Assembly (NCBI GenBank): GCA_963711675.1
Contig: CAVQFB010000002.1
Coordinates: 124,001 to 188,000 of the forward strand
Source: CAVQFB01 sp963711675
GTDB taxonomy: Bacteria > Acidobacteriota > Terriglobia > Terriglobales > Acidobacteriaceae
Direction: 5' to 3'
DNA length: 64,000 nt
In this document: positions 1 through 12,714 of the stretch, piece by piece
Layout of the letters: each line of letters begins with the position of its first letter
Position numbering within the stretch: position 1 is the stretch's first letter
Translations under genes and position numbers: made by a program
Notes under the pieces: model-generated
The model's input: only the letters and a program-made list of their open reading frames with translations
Told to the model about the DNA's origin: nothing
Databases searched by the model: none

Positions 1-518
1 TCGCTTCGGCGTTAAAGCCCATCAGGTGATCACGCACATCAAGCGGCTGAAGGACAGCGAGGAGTTCGTAAAACGCTTCCTGGGCACGATCGAGGGACTT
101 GGCCCAGGTCAAGAAACTGGGTCCGGTTCTGTTTCAGCTTCCGCCCAACCTGAAGTCGAACTCGGAAGTTCTGCAGAATTTCCTATATGCGCTGCCTCGC
201 GGCCTTTGCGCTGCTTTCGAATTCCGTCACGATTCCTGGCTAACCGACGAAACGTTCACTGCCCTGCGCGACCGGGAATTGCGCTTTGCGTCGCTGAAAA
301 CGAAGACCGAACCACTCCGGATGTGGTAACGGCTCCTTATTGTTATTACCGCTTTCGCAAACCGAATTACACGGCCGAAGAGCGGGCTGCCATGACGGCT
401 CGTATTCGGGAACACCTTGAGTGCCGGTCGCGACGTCTACGCCTACTTCAAGCACGAAGAAACGCCGGAGGGCGCGCTGTACGCGGTGGAGATGCTGAAG
501 GCGATCACGGGGAAGTAG
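1..518 (+). pseudogene. DUF72 (YecE-like) protein, 3' part, frameshifted
   Basis: The window opens inside a DUF72 family gene. Its segments are spread over two alternating frames: KAHQVITHIKRLKDSEEF up to about base 105, then the block with GPVLFQLPPNLK and AFEFRHDSW, then DVVTAPYCYYRFRKPNY, then a tail with DVYAYFKHEE, ending at the TAG at 516-518. These are typical DUF72 motifs in the right order. Three frame changes (two extra bases, one missing) separate them. Given similar single-base breaks in essential genes nearby, sequencing error is as likely as real decay. The function of DUF72 proteins is not established. The 5' end lies outside the window. Confidence 0.75.
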
Positions 519-572
519 TTCTGACCTGAATAGTCTGTATCCCGCTCAACACTTTTCACAACGTCCGATAAC

Positions 573-1508
573 TTGCATACTCAAGCCGTGCCGTCCGACG
601 CCAATGCCGCCATTCTCTCCTCTTTCCTTGACTACCTGAAGATCGAGAAGGGACTGGCTCGGCTCACGATCAGCGCCTACACCACAGATATCGTCCAATT
701 CGCCGAATTTCTGGAGAAGCGAAAGCGCGTTCTGACTACTGCGCGGCGGAATGATGTCCGCGACTTTATCCAACAACTTTTTTCCAATCAGGTAGACGGT
801 CGCTCGGTGGGACGAAAGCTCTCTGCATTGCGCCACTTGTACCGCTATCTATTGCTCGACAAAAAGATCGATCACGATCCAACGCTCAACATTGATTCCC
901 CGAAGCAATGGAAGGTACTGCCCAAATCCCTGGCACGCGACGAGATGGACACGATCCTGGTCGCCCGCCGCCCGGTGCGGGACAACCGCCTGGCGGTCGC
1001 GATTTCTGCGCGAGATCACGCCATGCTTGAAGTTTTCTATGCGGGCGCGTTGCGGGTTTCGGAATTGATCGGCGTGAAGCTTGAAGACTTGAAGCTCGAT
1101 CTCGGATATCTCCTGGTGCGAGGCAAGGGCGATAAAGAGAGGATCGTGCCCCTGGGAAAATCGGCGCAAGATTCGCTGACCGAATACTTGCACGAGCCGC
1201 GCGGAATTCTAGCGGCGGGGAAGACCGCGCCTTTTCTTTTTATCGCCCGGGGAGCGCGGAGGCTGAGCCGCCAGCGCGTCTGGCAGATGGTGCAGGCAGC
1301 GTCACTCGCGACCGGGCGTAAGGTCTCGCCCCACATGCTTCGCCACTCCTGCGCCACGCATATGGTGGAGAACGGCGCCGACCTGCGTACGGTGCAAACC
1401 ATTCTCGGCCACGCCGACATTTCGACCACTCAGGTTTACACGCATCTGGCGCTGGACCGTCTGAAGAACGTGTATCAGAAGCACCATCCGAGAGCGAAGG
1501 CCCGATGA
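573..1508 (+). CDS. xerD: Tyrosine recombinase, XerD-like
   Basis: A 311-residue site-specific tyrosine recombinase, the usual length for Xer proteins. The N-terminal core-binding SAM-like domain (about 15-100) is followed by the catalytic domain. The catalytic set is visible: Arg in GALRVSELIG, Lys in RGKGDKERIVPLG, His-Leu-Arg in HMLRHSCATH, His in LGHADISTTQ and the nucleophile Tyr in QVYTHL. Xer enzymes resolve chromosome dimers at dif together with a partner, and a second, XerC-like gene follows directly, which supports a housekeeping XerC/XerD pair rather than a phage integrase. The start is TTG at 573 or GTG at 588; no clear ribosome site separates them. XerD rather than XerC is assigned by overall resemblance only. 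Confidence 0.85.
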   Translation: MHTQAVPSDANAAILSSFLDYLKIEKGLARLTISAYTTDIVQFAEFLEKRKRVLTTARRNDVRDFIQQLFSNQVDGRSVGRKLSALRHLYRYLLLDKKIDHDPTLNIDSPKQWKVLPKSLARDEMDTILVARRPVRDNRLAVAISARDHAMLEVFYAGALRVSELIGVKLEDLKLDLGYLLVRGKGDKERIVPLGKSAQDSLTEYLHEPRGILAAGKTAPFLFIARGARRLSRQRVWQMVQAASLATGRKVSPHMLRHSCATHMVENGADLRTVQTILGHADISTTQVYTHLALDRLKNVYQKHHPRAKAR

Positions 1509-1530
1509 AGAGAGCAGCGGAATTGTCTTG

Positions 1531-1556
1531 ACCACGGAGGCACAGAGGCCCGGAAC
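1531..1556. repeat. Copy of G/A-rich dispersed intergenic repeat
   Basis: The stretch around cacggaggcacagaggccc between the two xer genes resembles segments at 19688-19718 (opposite orientation), 20824-20860 (inside argS) and 54754-54780. They share the alternating pattern of GGAGG and ACAGAGG blocks. The copies are degenerate and short, so they are grouped by eye. Confidence 0.4.
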
Positions 1557-1589
1557 GACGCGGGTTCTTCATTAACACTGAAGCACAAA

Positions 1590-2514
1590 ATGAACACACA
1601 AGCACAGCCCGCTACGAAACGGACTGCAGTTGAAAAATCGGTGTCCCAATTCCTGAATATCCTGCAAGGGCGTAACGCCTCGGCCCACACGATCAAGGCA
1701 TACTCAGGAGATCTTGAAAACTTTGCCGCCTATATCGGATCGCGCGACTGGCGCACGATCGATCACATAGCCATTCGCGGTTTTTTGTCGCATTTGTACG
1801 AGAAGGGGCTGGGGAAGACGTCCGTCGCGCGCGCGTTGGCGGCGGTCAGGTCGCTGTACCGGTGGCTGGCGCAGGAGGGAGTGGTCGAGCAGAATCCTGC
1901 TGCACTGGTCTCGACGCCGAAGCTGCCGAAGAAACTCCCGCGCGTTCCAACGATCGAAGAGATGAACTCAGTCCTGGATGGGCAGATGCCCGAAATCGCT
2001 GCCTTCCCTGAGCGCGACCTCCTGATGCTCGAACTGCTCTACGGCTGCGGAATTCGTAACTCTGAACTGATTGGCATCAACCTCGACGATATTCGAACCA
2101 GCAACGAAGCCATCCTTATCCGCGGGAAAGGGAAGAAGGAACGCTATGTCCCCTTTGGAGATTCGGTAAGGACCGCACTGGCAACTTATCTGCCGGTTCG
2201 TCAGCAATTGCTTGCGGCGAAACGGAAGCAGACATCGGCGCTACTGGTGAACCAGCGAGGTGGCCGTCTCACGACCCGGAGCGTGGGACGCATTGTGAAG
2301 AAGATTGCCGTGGCCAAAGGTCTTATCGCCCGACGTTCACCCGCATACTCTGCGCCATGCCTTCGGCACTCACATGCTGGAAGAAGGAGCTGATCTGCGA
2401 GCCATCCAGGAGATGTTGGGTCACGAGCGTCTCTCCACTACGCAGCGTTACACCCAGCTTTCGATGAAGCATGTGCTGCACGTCTACGATCAGACCCATC
2501 CGCGGGCGAAGTAA
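1590..2514 (+). CDS. xerC: Tyrosine recombinase, XerC-like (one frameshift)
   Basis: Second tyrosine recombinase, about 307 residues when one extra base near 2322 is ignored. The N-terminal SAM-like domain (from NASAHTIKAYSGDLENF) and the first catalytic Arg (YGCGIRNSELIGI) and Lys (RGKGKKERYVPFG) are in the frame that starts at ATG 1590. The His-Leu-Arg motif (HPHTLRHAFGTH), the His of MLGHERLSTTQ and the Tyr of RYTQL are in the next frame up to the TAA at 2512-2514. The break falls between AKGL and SPDVHPH, just before the catalytic HxxR, and removing one base restores a full protein. Since the partner xerD gene is intact, this is more likely an indel error than a pseudogene. It lies 81 bp after xerD. 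Confidence 0.8.
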
Positions 2515-2743
2515 GAGACAAATACGAGCGAATCAACACAGACAGAGGGCATAGTTCGTGAGGATTCTGAACTAAAGGGCACCGAAGGCCTCACGAGACC
2601 GGAGTAAAGACGAATGTGACGGAGAAGATCTTGCGTATGAAGTCTGTGCCCGCCTCGTGGGCTAGATGATCTAATCCCCTGGGTAACTGTGGCAGTCGGC
2701 TAATTTCCCTCCATTCCTTCCCACATCTCCATCAACCTTCGCT

Positions 2744-5509
2744 TTAAGATCTGACGTGAGCCTTCTCATAAGTTTCTTCCGAAGCCTCCGTCTCCGGCGG
2801 CGGATAGATAGGATCGCCAAAAACCATCTTCACAGGCTTAAATCCCTGAAAGGCCTTGGCGCGGGGCCACGCCTCGTAGAAGCCTTCAATCGCAACTGGA
2901 ATAATTGGGACCTGCAAATGAACAGATAGGATGGCGGCCCCTTTCTTGAATACTTTTGGCGGGCCGTCAATGCTGCGTTCGCCTTCGGGATACAGAATCA
3001 GGACCTTTCCGTGCCGCAAACCAAAGGCCCCCGCTCGCATGGCGGGAATCAGGTTCGCGTCCGGATCGACCACCACGACGCGGATGACGCGGGCAAGCCA
3101 GCGCATAAAACCCGACCCAAAAATATCGCTTGTGCCCACTGCGAATAGTCTGCGGAAGACCGCCCACGGCATCAGGCCGGCCAACACCGGTGGGTCAAGA
3201 TAGCTCTGATGGTTCGACGAAATAATGTAAGGACCCTCAGTAGGGACTCGCTCGAGACCCTCGACCTTGAGACTGAGGCGGTCGAGCGCGATCACCTGAA
3301 TCAGTCGAGACAGGAGGAACAGAAACACGGCGCTAAAAGGGCGCGGCTGTACGAGAGCCAGCACGTCCGGGTCGGTTGGGTCTTCGGCGAGAATCGCCTT
3401 CCAACCCGCGAACTGAGGATGTGCGCCAGGGCCACGTTCTCCGTCGGAGGCACTCTTCAGAACTGCGTCAACCAGCTCACGAACCGTGTAGATCTCCGCC
3501 AGTTGCGACTCCGGCACGTCGCCACCGAGATCCCTTTCCAGGGCACTCAGCAGTTCGACCCGCTGCATCGAATCCAGGCCAAGGTCCAATTCGAGGTTGT
3601 CAGCGGGACGAATCTCGCCTGTATTGCTTTTCACCGTCTCTAGCATGATGGCAAGGGCCCGCTGGGTTTCAGCTCTTTCCAGCCATCCTAGATCTTCAGC
3701 GCTGACGGTTCGCGTCGCCATGACGTCGTCTTCTGCCGATTGACGGGTTGAATGATTTGCTCGCACCCGCTTTTCGATTTCGAATCGCTTAAGTTTGCGC
3801 GTGGTGGTGCGCGGCAAGTCGTCCTGCCAGATCTCATAGCTGACGATACGTTTCGTCGAGGGCAGCTTCGTGGAAAGGCCCTCAATGTCGTAGCGGATCA
3901 CTTCCTTCGCGTTGACGATCTTGCGTTGCCGGAAGGCGTCGAAGTTGGGGACGATGACCGCGTGGAGATGTTCTGACGCAGGATCGCCGGGCCGGCTTTC
4001 GAGCGCCATCACACAGATCTCCTTGATGAACGGCGATGCCAGATAGTGCGCTTCAATCTCTTCGGGATAGATATTTTTCCCATTGCTGAGAATGATCAGC
4101 TCTTTCTTCCGTCCCGTGATGAAGAGATTCCCGGCATCGTCGAAATAGCCGAGGTCACCGGTCAGGAGCCATCCATTTTGAAGAACCGCTACGGTTGCGT
4201 CGGGCCGGTTCCAGTAGCCTTTCATCACGATGGCGCCTCGGATCGCAATTTCACCAACAGGTAGCCCGCCGTCTTCCTGCGGCTGGACATCGACAATTTT
4301 CCCTTCGACGCCCGGCAGAGCTGGCCCCACGGAGCCGATCACGACGTTGCCAGGTGGATTCAGGAAAGCCGCTGCCGCGGTCTCCGTCAGCCCGTATGCG
4401 TTCAGCACGTCGATGCCGAAGGCATGAAAATCGCGGGCGATGACAGGATCAAAACGCGAACCTCCAGTGATGAGGTAGCGCATCTTTGGGCCGAAGGTCT
4501 CATGGATCTTTCGAAAGAAGACCGGTCCAGCGTTGACCCCGATCTTGCGCAGAGCGCGATTGAGGCTCATGAGTGCGCGAACCAGCAAGCCGGCGACCTT
4601 GCCACGGGCGGCAACTTCTTTGAAGATGCGTTCGTGAATCAGGTAGAAAAACTGTGGCACCACCGCGAACGCGGTGATTCCTCTCTCGCGAAGCGCACGC
4701 AACAGCTCAGATGTGTTCAGAGTTTCCAGGTAGACGACGCGAGCGCCTTTGGCCAAGGGCAGAAGCAGGTTCGCCATTTGCGCCAATATGTGGAACATCG
4801 GAAGTACGCCCAGCACGGCGTCCTCGGGCCCGATATTAAGCCTGCTGAAAACTGCCGCAACTTCTCCCATGAGGTTGGCGTGGGTGAGCATCACGCCCTT
4901 GGGATCAGCGGTGGTGCCAGAGGTGTACAAGAGGCCGGCGACAGCTTCAGGAGATGACTGCACTGGCTTGAAGGAGCCGCGGCCGACGGAAAAGATGTGC
5001 TCGAAGTCGGGGAAATTTTGTGATTTGGCGGGTACGTCTTGTCTTGCATCGGAGCCCGGGGTGGGCGAGGCCGTTTTTTCCGTCAGAACGACGGCTATGC
5101 TCAGGCCTGCGACTGCTTCGCACGCGACCGGAAGATGTTTGCCATCCACAAACAACACTGTGCTACCGCTATCCTTCAACAGCTTGGTAACCTGGCTGGC
5201 ATGAAGGGCGGTATCCAGGGGGACTGCGGTGCATCCCGCTGCAATGATTCCCAGATATGCTGCTACCCACCGCGGATGATTGTCGGCCAGGATGGCGAGG
5301 CGCGATCCGGGTTCGACCTGACCATCGACAATCCATTGTCCGACTGATTCCGCCATCCGCCGCAGGTCGGCATACCTATAGCTTTCGAGGCGGTCGTGCC
5401 GCTGCATTTCAAGCGCAACGTTTTGCGGCCAGCGTTCGGCGTACTCCAGAAAGAGATCGTAAAAAGTCTGCATGGTCGGGCAGTGAAATATACCTGAAAA
5501 GCACCCCAT
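2744..5509 (-). CDS. Acyl-ACP synthetase / acyl carrier / 1-acyl-glycerol-3-phosphate acyltransferase fusion
   Basis: A 921-residue protein with three domains. Residues about 10-590 form an AMP-dependent fatty acid ligase: ATP loop LLYTSGTTADPKG (about 193-205), NAYGLTETAAA, and LTGDLGYFDDAG followed by GRKKELIILSNGKNIYPEE. Around 645 lies a phosphopantetheine attachment domain with LDLGLDSMQRVELL, where Ser is the carrier residue. From about 740 follows a PlsC acyltransferase with the catalytic NHQSYLD and the YPEGERS motif. The order suggests that a fatty acid is activated, loaded on the built-in carrier and passed to lysophospholipid, as in Aas proteins, which lack the carrier domain. The start is ATG 5509 (AGGA about 11 bases upstream) or ATG 5473, where homology to the ligase begins. 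It converges with xerC. Confidence 0.85.
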   Translation of the reverse strand: MGCFSGIFHCPTMQTFYDLFLEYAERWPQNVALEMQRHDRLESYRYADLRRMAESVGQWIVDGQVEPGSRLAILADNHPRWVAAYLGIIAAGCTAVPLDTALHASQVTKLLKDSGSTVLFVDGKHLPVACEAVAGLSIAVVLTEKTASPTPGSDARQDVPAKSQNFPDFEHIFSVGRGSFKPVQSSPEAVAGLLYTSGTTADPKGVMLTHANLMGEVAAVFSRLNIGPEDAVLGVLPMFHILAQMANLLLPLAKGARVVYLETLNTSELLRALRERGITAFAVVPQFFYLIHERIFKEVAARGKVAGLLVRALMSLNRALRKIGVNAGPVFFRKIHETFGPKMRYLITGGSRFDPVIARDFHAFGIDVLNAYGLTETAAAAFLNPPGNVVIGSVGPALPGVEGKIVDVQPQEDGGLPVGEIAIRGAIVMKGYWNRPDATVAVLQNGWLLTGDLGYFDDAGNLFITGRKKELIILSNGKNIYPEEIEAHYLASPFIKEICVMALESRPGDPASEHLHAVIVPNFDAFRQRKIVNAKEVIRYDIEGLSTKLPSTKRIVSYEIWQDDLPRTTTRKLKRFEIEKRVRANHSTRQSAEDDVMATRTVSAEDLGWLERAETQRALAIMLETVKSNTGEIRPADNLELDLGLDSMQRVELLSALERDLGGDVPESQLAEIYTVRELVDAVLKSASDGERGPGAHPQFAGWKAILAEDPTDPDVLALVQPRPFSAVFLFLLSRLIQVIALDRLSLKVEGLERVPTEGPYIISSNHQSYLDPPVLAGLMPWAVFRRLFAVGTSDIFGSGFMRWLARVIRVVVVDPDANLIPAMRAGAFGLRHGKVLILYPEGERSIDGPPKVFKKGAAILSVHLQVPIIPVAIEGFYEAWPRAKAFQGFKPVKMVFGDPIYPPPETEASEETYEKAHVRS

Positions 5510-5682
5510 CCCGATGTGTCCTGGCCTGACATCTGTCGCGAAACCTTCGCGTTGTCCGTGGTTAATACTTCTTGGACTGCGTCCGCTCGCGACTTGCGGC
5601 CAGGGCCGGCATCTAATGTGCTAGGCTTTTAGGAAGGCTCTTATATTGTAGGGTTCTATAAGGCCTTCGAGGGACTTTCGAT

Positions 5683-8935
<3,253 letters not shown>

Positions 8936-8960
8936 AACCGGCCTTAAGGCTACTCCGTCT

Positions 8961-10892
8961 CTAACCTCCGCCTTCCACTGCGGGAAACTTCCCGGCCGTG
9001 TCTGGTAGCAGGAACGCAGCGGGTCGCTGCAAGATTTTGCGACCAACGTCTCTTAAAAAGTGACGTGCCTGCGACTGTTGGATGTCGCGCGCCCGTATCG
9101 CCAGCAGGAAGCTGAGCGCAAAGGAAGTGAAGATATTCAGCACTCCCACCACAATGACACCCGCGAACGCCATTCCTGCTTCCAGCCATCGCAATTGGCC
9201 GTAGATCTGGGCCCCGTCCAGCGCATAGCCCAGACTGGCCGCTCCCAGCGTGACATGGCGAACTTCCAGCGGAATGCCGAACAGACTCACCCAGATCGGG
9301 ACAGCGCCCAGGAGGAAGCCCAGCACGACATACCCGGCTGAACCAGCAGCGTGATGCCCGACCCATTGCGCGAGTTCCCTGGTACGCGCTTCTCCTAGCC
9401 TCCGGCGAACCCGCAAGCTATTGGCGATCGCCGACTCCATGTGGCTTACGGCCAGATAGTTTGCGACCCAGCCGCTGGCCAGCGACGACAGCCACAGGAA
9501 TACTCCCGTGATCAGCGCATAAGGAATCGTTCCGGAGTGAAGCGGAAACAGCATGTGGATACCGTGCTCTGCCTCCGCGGGATCGAGAAAGGGATGGTGA
9601 AAGATCGCGTTCCAGAATCGATCCACGATGATCGAGGCCGGTACCGCTCCAACAAGGTTGCCGATTGTGACCAGGAATTGGGTCTGTGAAATCGCCTGCA
9701 GGCTGGCCATGTCATCTTTTTTCGGATCTTCCATTGCGTCGACGAGCGTGGCGGCTGTTGCGGACGGCATTTTCGAGGCGAGTAGGTATCCTCCCGCCTG
9801 CATCAACAGAAAACTGACGGCGTAGTTGATCGAATGCCCGACGGCCAGGAGGAGTGGCGGATGGACCAGGGAGGAGATCGCATATTTGAAAAATGCGGTG
9901 AAACAGGTAATCACGCCGGCCAGGATCGCTCCTCGCGCCATCAGTCGCCACTCGCGGGAGTTCCGAGCGATGTAGTGCATACCGACACGGCCGGTTTTCT
10001 CCACCATACTGCGGGCCAGGCGGCGCGTGCTCGCGTTCACAACGCTCCCGATGCGCCGCTGGGATGCGAACCCATGTACGATCGACACAGCAAACTGCCG
10101 CGCGTCCGTCTCCGGTCGCGGCAGGTTCAGAACCTGGTGGATTCTCCAGAGCATCGACCGCAGGAGCCGGATACGAAATACGAGGCTTGCCGAGGATCCA
10201 TTCTCGTGGAGCATGTCCGTGATCTCACGCAGACGCGCTTCACAGGCGGCACGTGCGGCTTCCCACTGTGCGTAGTCCTCGGGATGCAGCACCACATGCT
10301 CCACTAGAGCGGGCAGGTGAAAGAAGCTGGACTTGGTGATGTCCTCGTCACTCGCCAGAGTAATCAGATCACGCGAGAGAGCCAGATTCGTCGCACGCAA
10401 GGCAAGAATCTTGCAGGAAGCAAGAATAGAAACCTGAGAAGGGCGAAAGACATCCGCCCACCAGTCGACTAGAGACTGAGGCAGGGAAGCCAGCCAACGC
10501 GCGTCGGCCTCACGCAGGTTGAGGGAATCGATCAGAACGTACAAGTCGCCCTGCACCTCATCGACCGGCGTCAGGCGCTTGAGCGCACGCGACATCAGTT
10601 CGCGCAGCAGGAATACTTCGTCGGGTAATCCGGCTTCGGAGATCACCCGGACATACGAATGATGGGACCAGAATTCAGCCAGGGTCTCGCGTATGCGGTC
10701 ACGTTCCGGATGATGGTCGATCGCAGCCGTGAATTCGGTCAGATACTCTGTGCGCCTTGGTGCGGGGGTATCCAACAATTGGCGCAGCAAGTCGTAAGCC
10801 CAAGTGGCCAACTCCCGGGGAGAACGTGACCTGAGCCGGAGGGCTTCATCGAGCTGGAAGGTCATGCTCATGGACATCCGTCGCGTCGGCAA
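8961..10892 (-). CDS. SpecificRecomb (Gcr-type) family membrane protein
   Basis: A 643-residue protein matching the family called 'site-specific recombinase' after the neisserial gcr gene. The N-terminal 300 residues are soluble and helical; from about residue 325 there are several membrane segments, for example GAILAGVITCFTAFFKYAI, then GNLVGAVPASIIVD, ITGVFLWLSSLASGW with NYLAVSHMESAI, and GYVVLGFLLGAVPIW. The membrane half makes a real recombinase unlikely and the family's function is unproven, so the traditional name should not be trusted. The start is uncertain (ATG 10892, 10877, 10871 or 10865) because no ribosome site stands out. It converges with secA, 25 bp away. Confidence 0.75.
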   Translation of the reverse strand: MPTRRMSMSMTFQLDEALRLRSRSPRELATWAYDLLRQLLDTPAPRRTEYLTEFTAAIDHHPERDRIRETLAEFWSHHSYVRVISEAGLPDEVFLLRELMSRALKRLTPVDEVQGDLYVLIDSLNLREADARWLASLPQSLVDWWADVFRPSQVSILASCKILALRATNLALSRDLITLASDEDITKSSFFHLPALVEHVVLHPEDYAQWEAARAACEARLREITDMLHENGSSASLVFRIRLLRSMLWRIHQVLNLPRPETDARQFAVSIVHGFASQRRIGSVVNASTRRLARSMVEKTGRVGMHYIARNSREWRLMARGAILAGVITCFTAFFKYAISSLVHPPLLLAVGHSINYAVSFLLMQAGGYLLASKMPSATAATLVDAMEDPKKDDMASLQAISQTQFLVTIGNLVGAVPASIIVDRFWNAIFHHPFLDPAEAEHGIHMLFPLHSGTIPYALITGVFLWLSSLASGWVANYLAVSHMESAIANSLRVRRRLGEARTRELAQWVGHHAAGSAGYVVLGFLLGAVPIWVSLFGIPLEVRHVTLGAASLGYALDGAQIYGQLRWLEAGMAFAGVIVVGVLNIFTSFALSFLLAIRARDIQQSQARHFLRDVGRKILQRPAAFLLPDTAGKFPAVEGGG

Positions 10893-10982
10893 AGGGGTAG
10901 CGCAGTTTCGAGAGAAACTTGGGAATTATGGCATGGATTCTCAACGAGAGGGCGGGGCCCGTTCGACTCCGACCGGATCCAT

Positions 10983-11606
10983 CTATTTTGCGGGTCTTCG
11001 CGATCTGAGGGAGTTCTTCGAGGTCAGGGCTATGCGGGAGTGCCTCTTTCCAACGGCTTTGAATGTCATTTCGCCAGCAAGACTGCGGGTCCGGCGTCGC
11101 CACTCGAAGAACAGTTCGGCGTATGTCTGTGTGACGTAGTTGCTCGGCTCAACTCCAAGGGCTCTTGCGGTTCGATCGATCCAGCGTGGGGAGCCTTCGA
11201 TCTCTCCCAGGTTCCCAATTGGAGTTTCATCGACGACGACGTGACCCTTTCCGTCCCCCCACTCGGCTCGAAATTTTTCGTAACGAAATGTCGGCCTGAA
11301 TCCGAGGGCACGAAGGATTGCGTCTGCCTTGCCGCCGTTTGCGATTCTCGTCTCGATTTCCACGCGGGTCTTGTAGCGTCCCGATTTGCCCTTGGCCTTA
11401 TGTGTGAGAAGCCACCCCGATCCATACTTGCGCAGTCGAAGCAGTTCACCACGCTTCCTCAAGGGCGAGCCAGGCAGATCGTATAGCGTGTTCATTTCGT
11501 GCGTGCGGCGAGTTTTCAAGCGAAAGCCCGCATCCCGCAGCCGGCGCGACAATGCGGGCACACTGTCCACGTGGAACTTGATCTCGATTTCTTTATGAGA
11601 GGCCAT
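10983..11606 (-). CDS. CYTH domain protein (class IV adenylate cyclase / CyaB-like)
   Basis: A 207-residue CYTH-type triphosphate tunnel protein. The signature ExExK appears as EIEIKF at residues 6-11. It is followed by paired charged strands typical of the tunnel: MNTLYDLPG, LRLRKYGSGWLLTHK, RVEIETRI, FRYEKFRAEW, HVVVDETPIGNLGEIEG. Members hydrolyse or cyclise nucleotide or other organic triphosphates, or act on inorganic triphosphate; this sequence does not say which. Closest in feel are CyaB proteins of about 180-210 residues. Start ATG 11606. It is 90 bp downstream of the large membrane gene's start and encoded on the same strand, with the DedA-rhodanese gene just beyond its own start. 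Confidence 0.8.
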   Translation of the reverse strand: MASHKEIEIKFHVDSVPALSRRLRDAGFRLKTRRTHEMNTLYDLPGSPLRKRGELLRLRKYGSGWLLTHKAKGKSGRYKTRVEIETRIANGGKADAILRALGFRPTFRYEKFRAEWGDGKGHVVVDETPIGNLGEIEGSPRWIDRTARALGVEPSNYVTQTYAELFFEWRRRTRSLAGEMTFKAVGKRHSRIALTSKNSLRSRRPAK

Positions 11607-11653
11607 TCCGGAGAAGTATATGCGATCAGGAAATGCCGCCCAGTCGCCGGCCG

Positions 11654-12625
11654 TTAAGCGAAAGTCGGCAGTTTCACCAGGTCATCGTGAGGAACTGACT
11701 CGAGAGGCTGTCCCGCCCGCCTCCACGCGCGCAAGCCGCCGGCGATCACGTACGCGTTGAATCCCTGTTCTCGCAATATGTGCGCCACCCGGGCGCTCGT
11801 GGCTTCGCGTGCTCAAGTACAGTAGAGAAAAATCTCTTTGTCCTTAGGAAGATTCTTGACCTCGTCGACGAGATTGTTCGGTTCAATGCGAACCGACCCG
11901 GCAATCCGGGAGGCGTCTGCGTCGTAATACCCGTGGCTCCGCACATCCACCAGCATGATTTTGCTCGCGTCCTTGGATGTCAGGCGGCGCGCAACTTCCT
12001 CGACCGGAATACGGGGCACGACCTTGTAAAGGCGGAACTTTTTGTAAAGCCATACCCGGTAGATCACATACGCCACAGCCCCGACGGCAAACACGAGCTC
12101 GGCGGCATGGCCCGCGGACCGGAGGCCGTGGGTGATCACACGGAGGAAATCACTGAAGATGAATCCAAATGCGCCGTAAGCCAGCACGTAGAAACTCGCT
12201 CCGAGGAAGTCCAACTGCAGGAACTGCGGCACTCGCATTTTCATGCTTCCGGCAAGAGGCGGAGCCATGGTGTTGATGCCCGGAATGAACTTGGCGAAGA
12301 GCAGCGTAACCTTGCCGCGCCGGTAGAATGATTCTGCCGATCTCAGAATGCAGCTCTCCGGGTTGGCAGAGAGCCGACACAGGAATCCGAGCAGGGTCCA
12401 ACCGGTGTACCGGCCCAACACGAAGAGCATGGAGTCGCCTACCATGATGCAGAAAACACAGATTCCATACGCCAGGAACGGATTAATCTTGCCGTAGGCG
12501 CTCACGGCTCCAGCCGTCAGCAAGGCCAGACCTGCGGGCATGGGTAGACCGATTGCCTCCAGGAAGACAATCAGGGCCAGTAGGCTGTATCCGTGATGGG
12601 TTATCAGCAAAAAGAGATCTTCCAT
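11654..12625 (-). CDS. DedA-rhodanese fusion with in-frame UGA, candidate selenoprotein
   Basis: Residues 1-200 are a DedA/SNARE-associated membrane protein (FLEAIGLPMPAGLALLTAG, GDSMLFVLGRYTGW, LLFAKFIPGINTMAPPLAG). Residues from about 215 are a rhodanese domain starting VPRIPVEEVARRL, with MLVDVRSHGYYDADASRI. The codon after catalytic IFLYC-T is TGA (11815-11813), and the same frame then stays open for 52 residues (AREATSARVAHILREQGF, then AYVIAGGLRAW) up to TAA at 11654. Those residues are the remainder of a normal rhodanese domain, and DedA-rhodanese relatives, as I recall them, have Cys at the UGA position (C-x-C). A perfect 5-bp hairpin with a CGGGU loop begins 16 bases after the UGA. 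Selenocysteine insertion is plausible; a C-to-A base error or nonsense mutation is the alternative. Full length would be 323 residues. Confidence 0.75.
11782..11796 (-). promoter_or_regulatory. SECIS-like hairpin downstream of in-frame UGA
   Basis: In the mRNA, GCGCC (11796-11792), loop CGGGU (11791-11787) and GGCGC (11786-11782) form a perfect five-pair stem. The loop starts 21 bases after the UGA, and its second base is G. Bacterial SECIS elements are generally described as an apical loop with G in the first two positions, some 16-37 bases from the UGA, so the fit is good. The stem is short, and no bulged U as in the E. coli fdhF element is evident. GC-rich coding sequence can form such hairpins by chance. 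Confidence 0.45.
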
Positions 12626-12669
12626 CTGTGTTGAGAGCCACCCCGCAGCGGGTCGAATCAGTATAGATG

Positions 12670-12696
12670 AAAGAAAAGGGCAGCCGGTCGCTGCCC
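12670..12696 (-). terminator. Rho-independent terminator of the small secreted protein gene
   Basis: On the minus strand GGGCAGC, loop GACCG, GCTGCCC is followed by a TTTTCTTT run. The stem is perfect over 7 pairs and starts 19 bases past the stop of the gene ending at 12715. Confidence 0.85.
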
Positions 12697-12714
12697 TGTC
12701 GTCGGACGGCTGGA

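Noticed and set aside
573..2514. xer pair as phage or island integrases
   Set aside because: Both have the short Xer length without arm-binding domain, lie in tandem between core genes and have no att-like repeats nearby.
8961..10892. Functional site-specific recombinase
   Set aside because: The name comes from the family label; the protein has several membrane segments and no recombinase catalytic motif.
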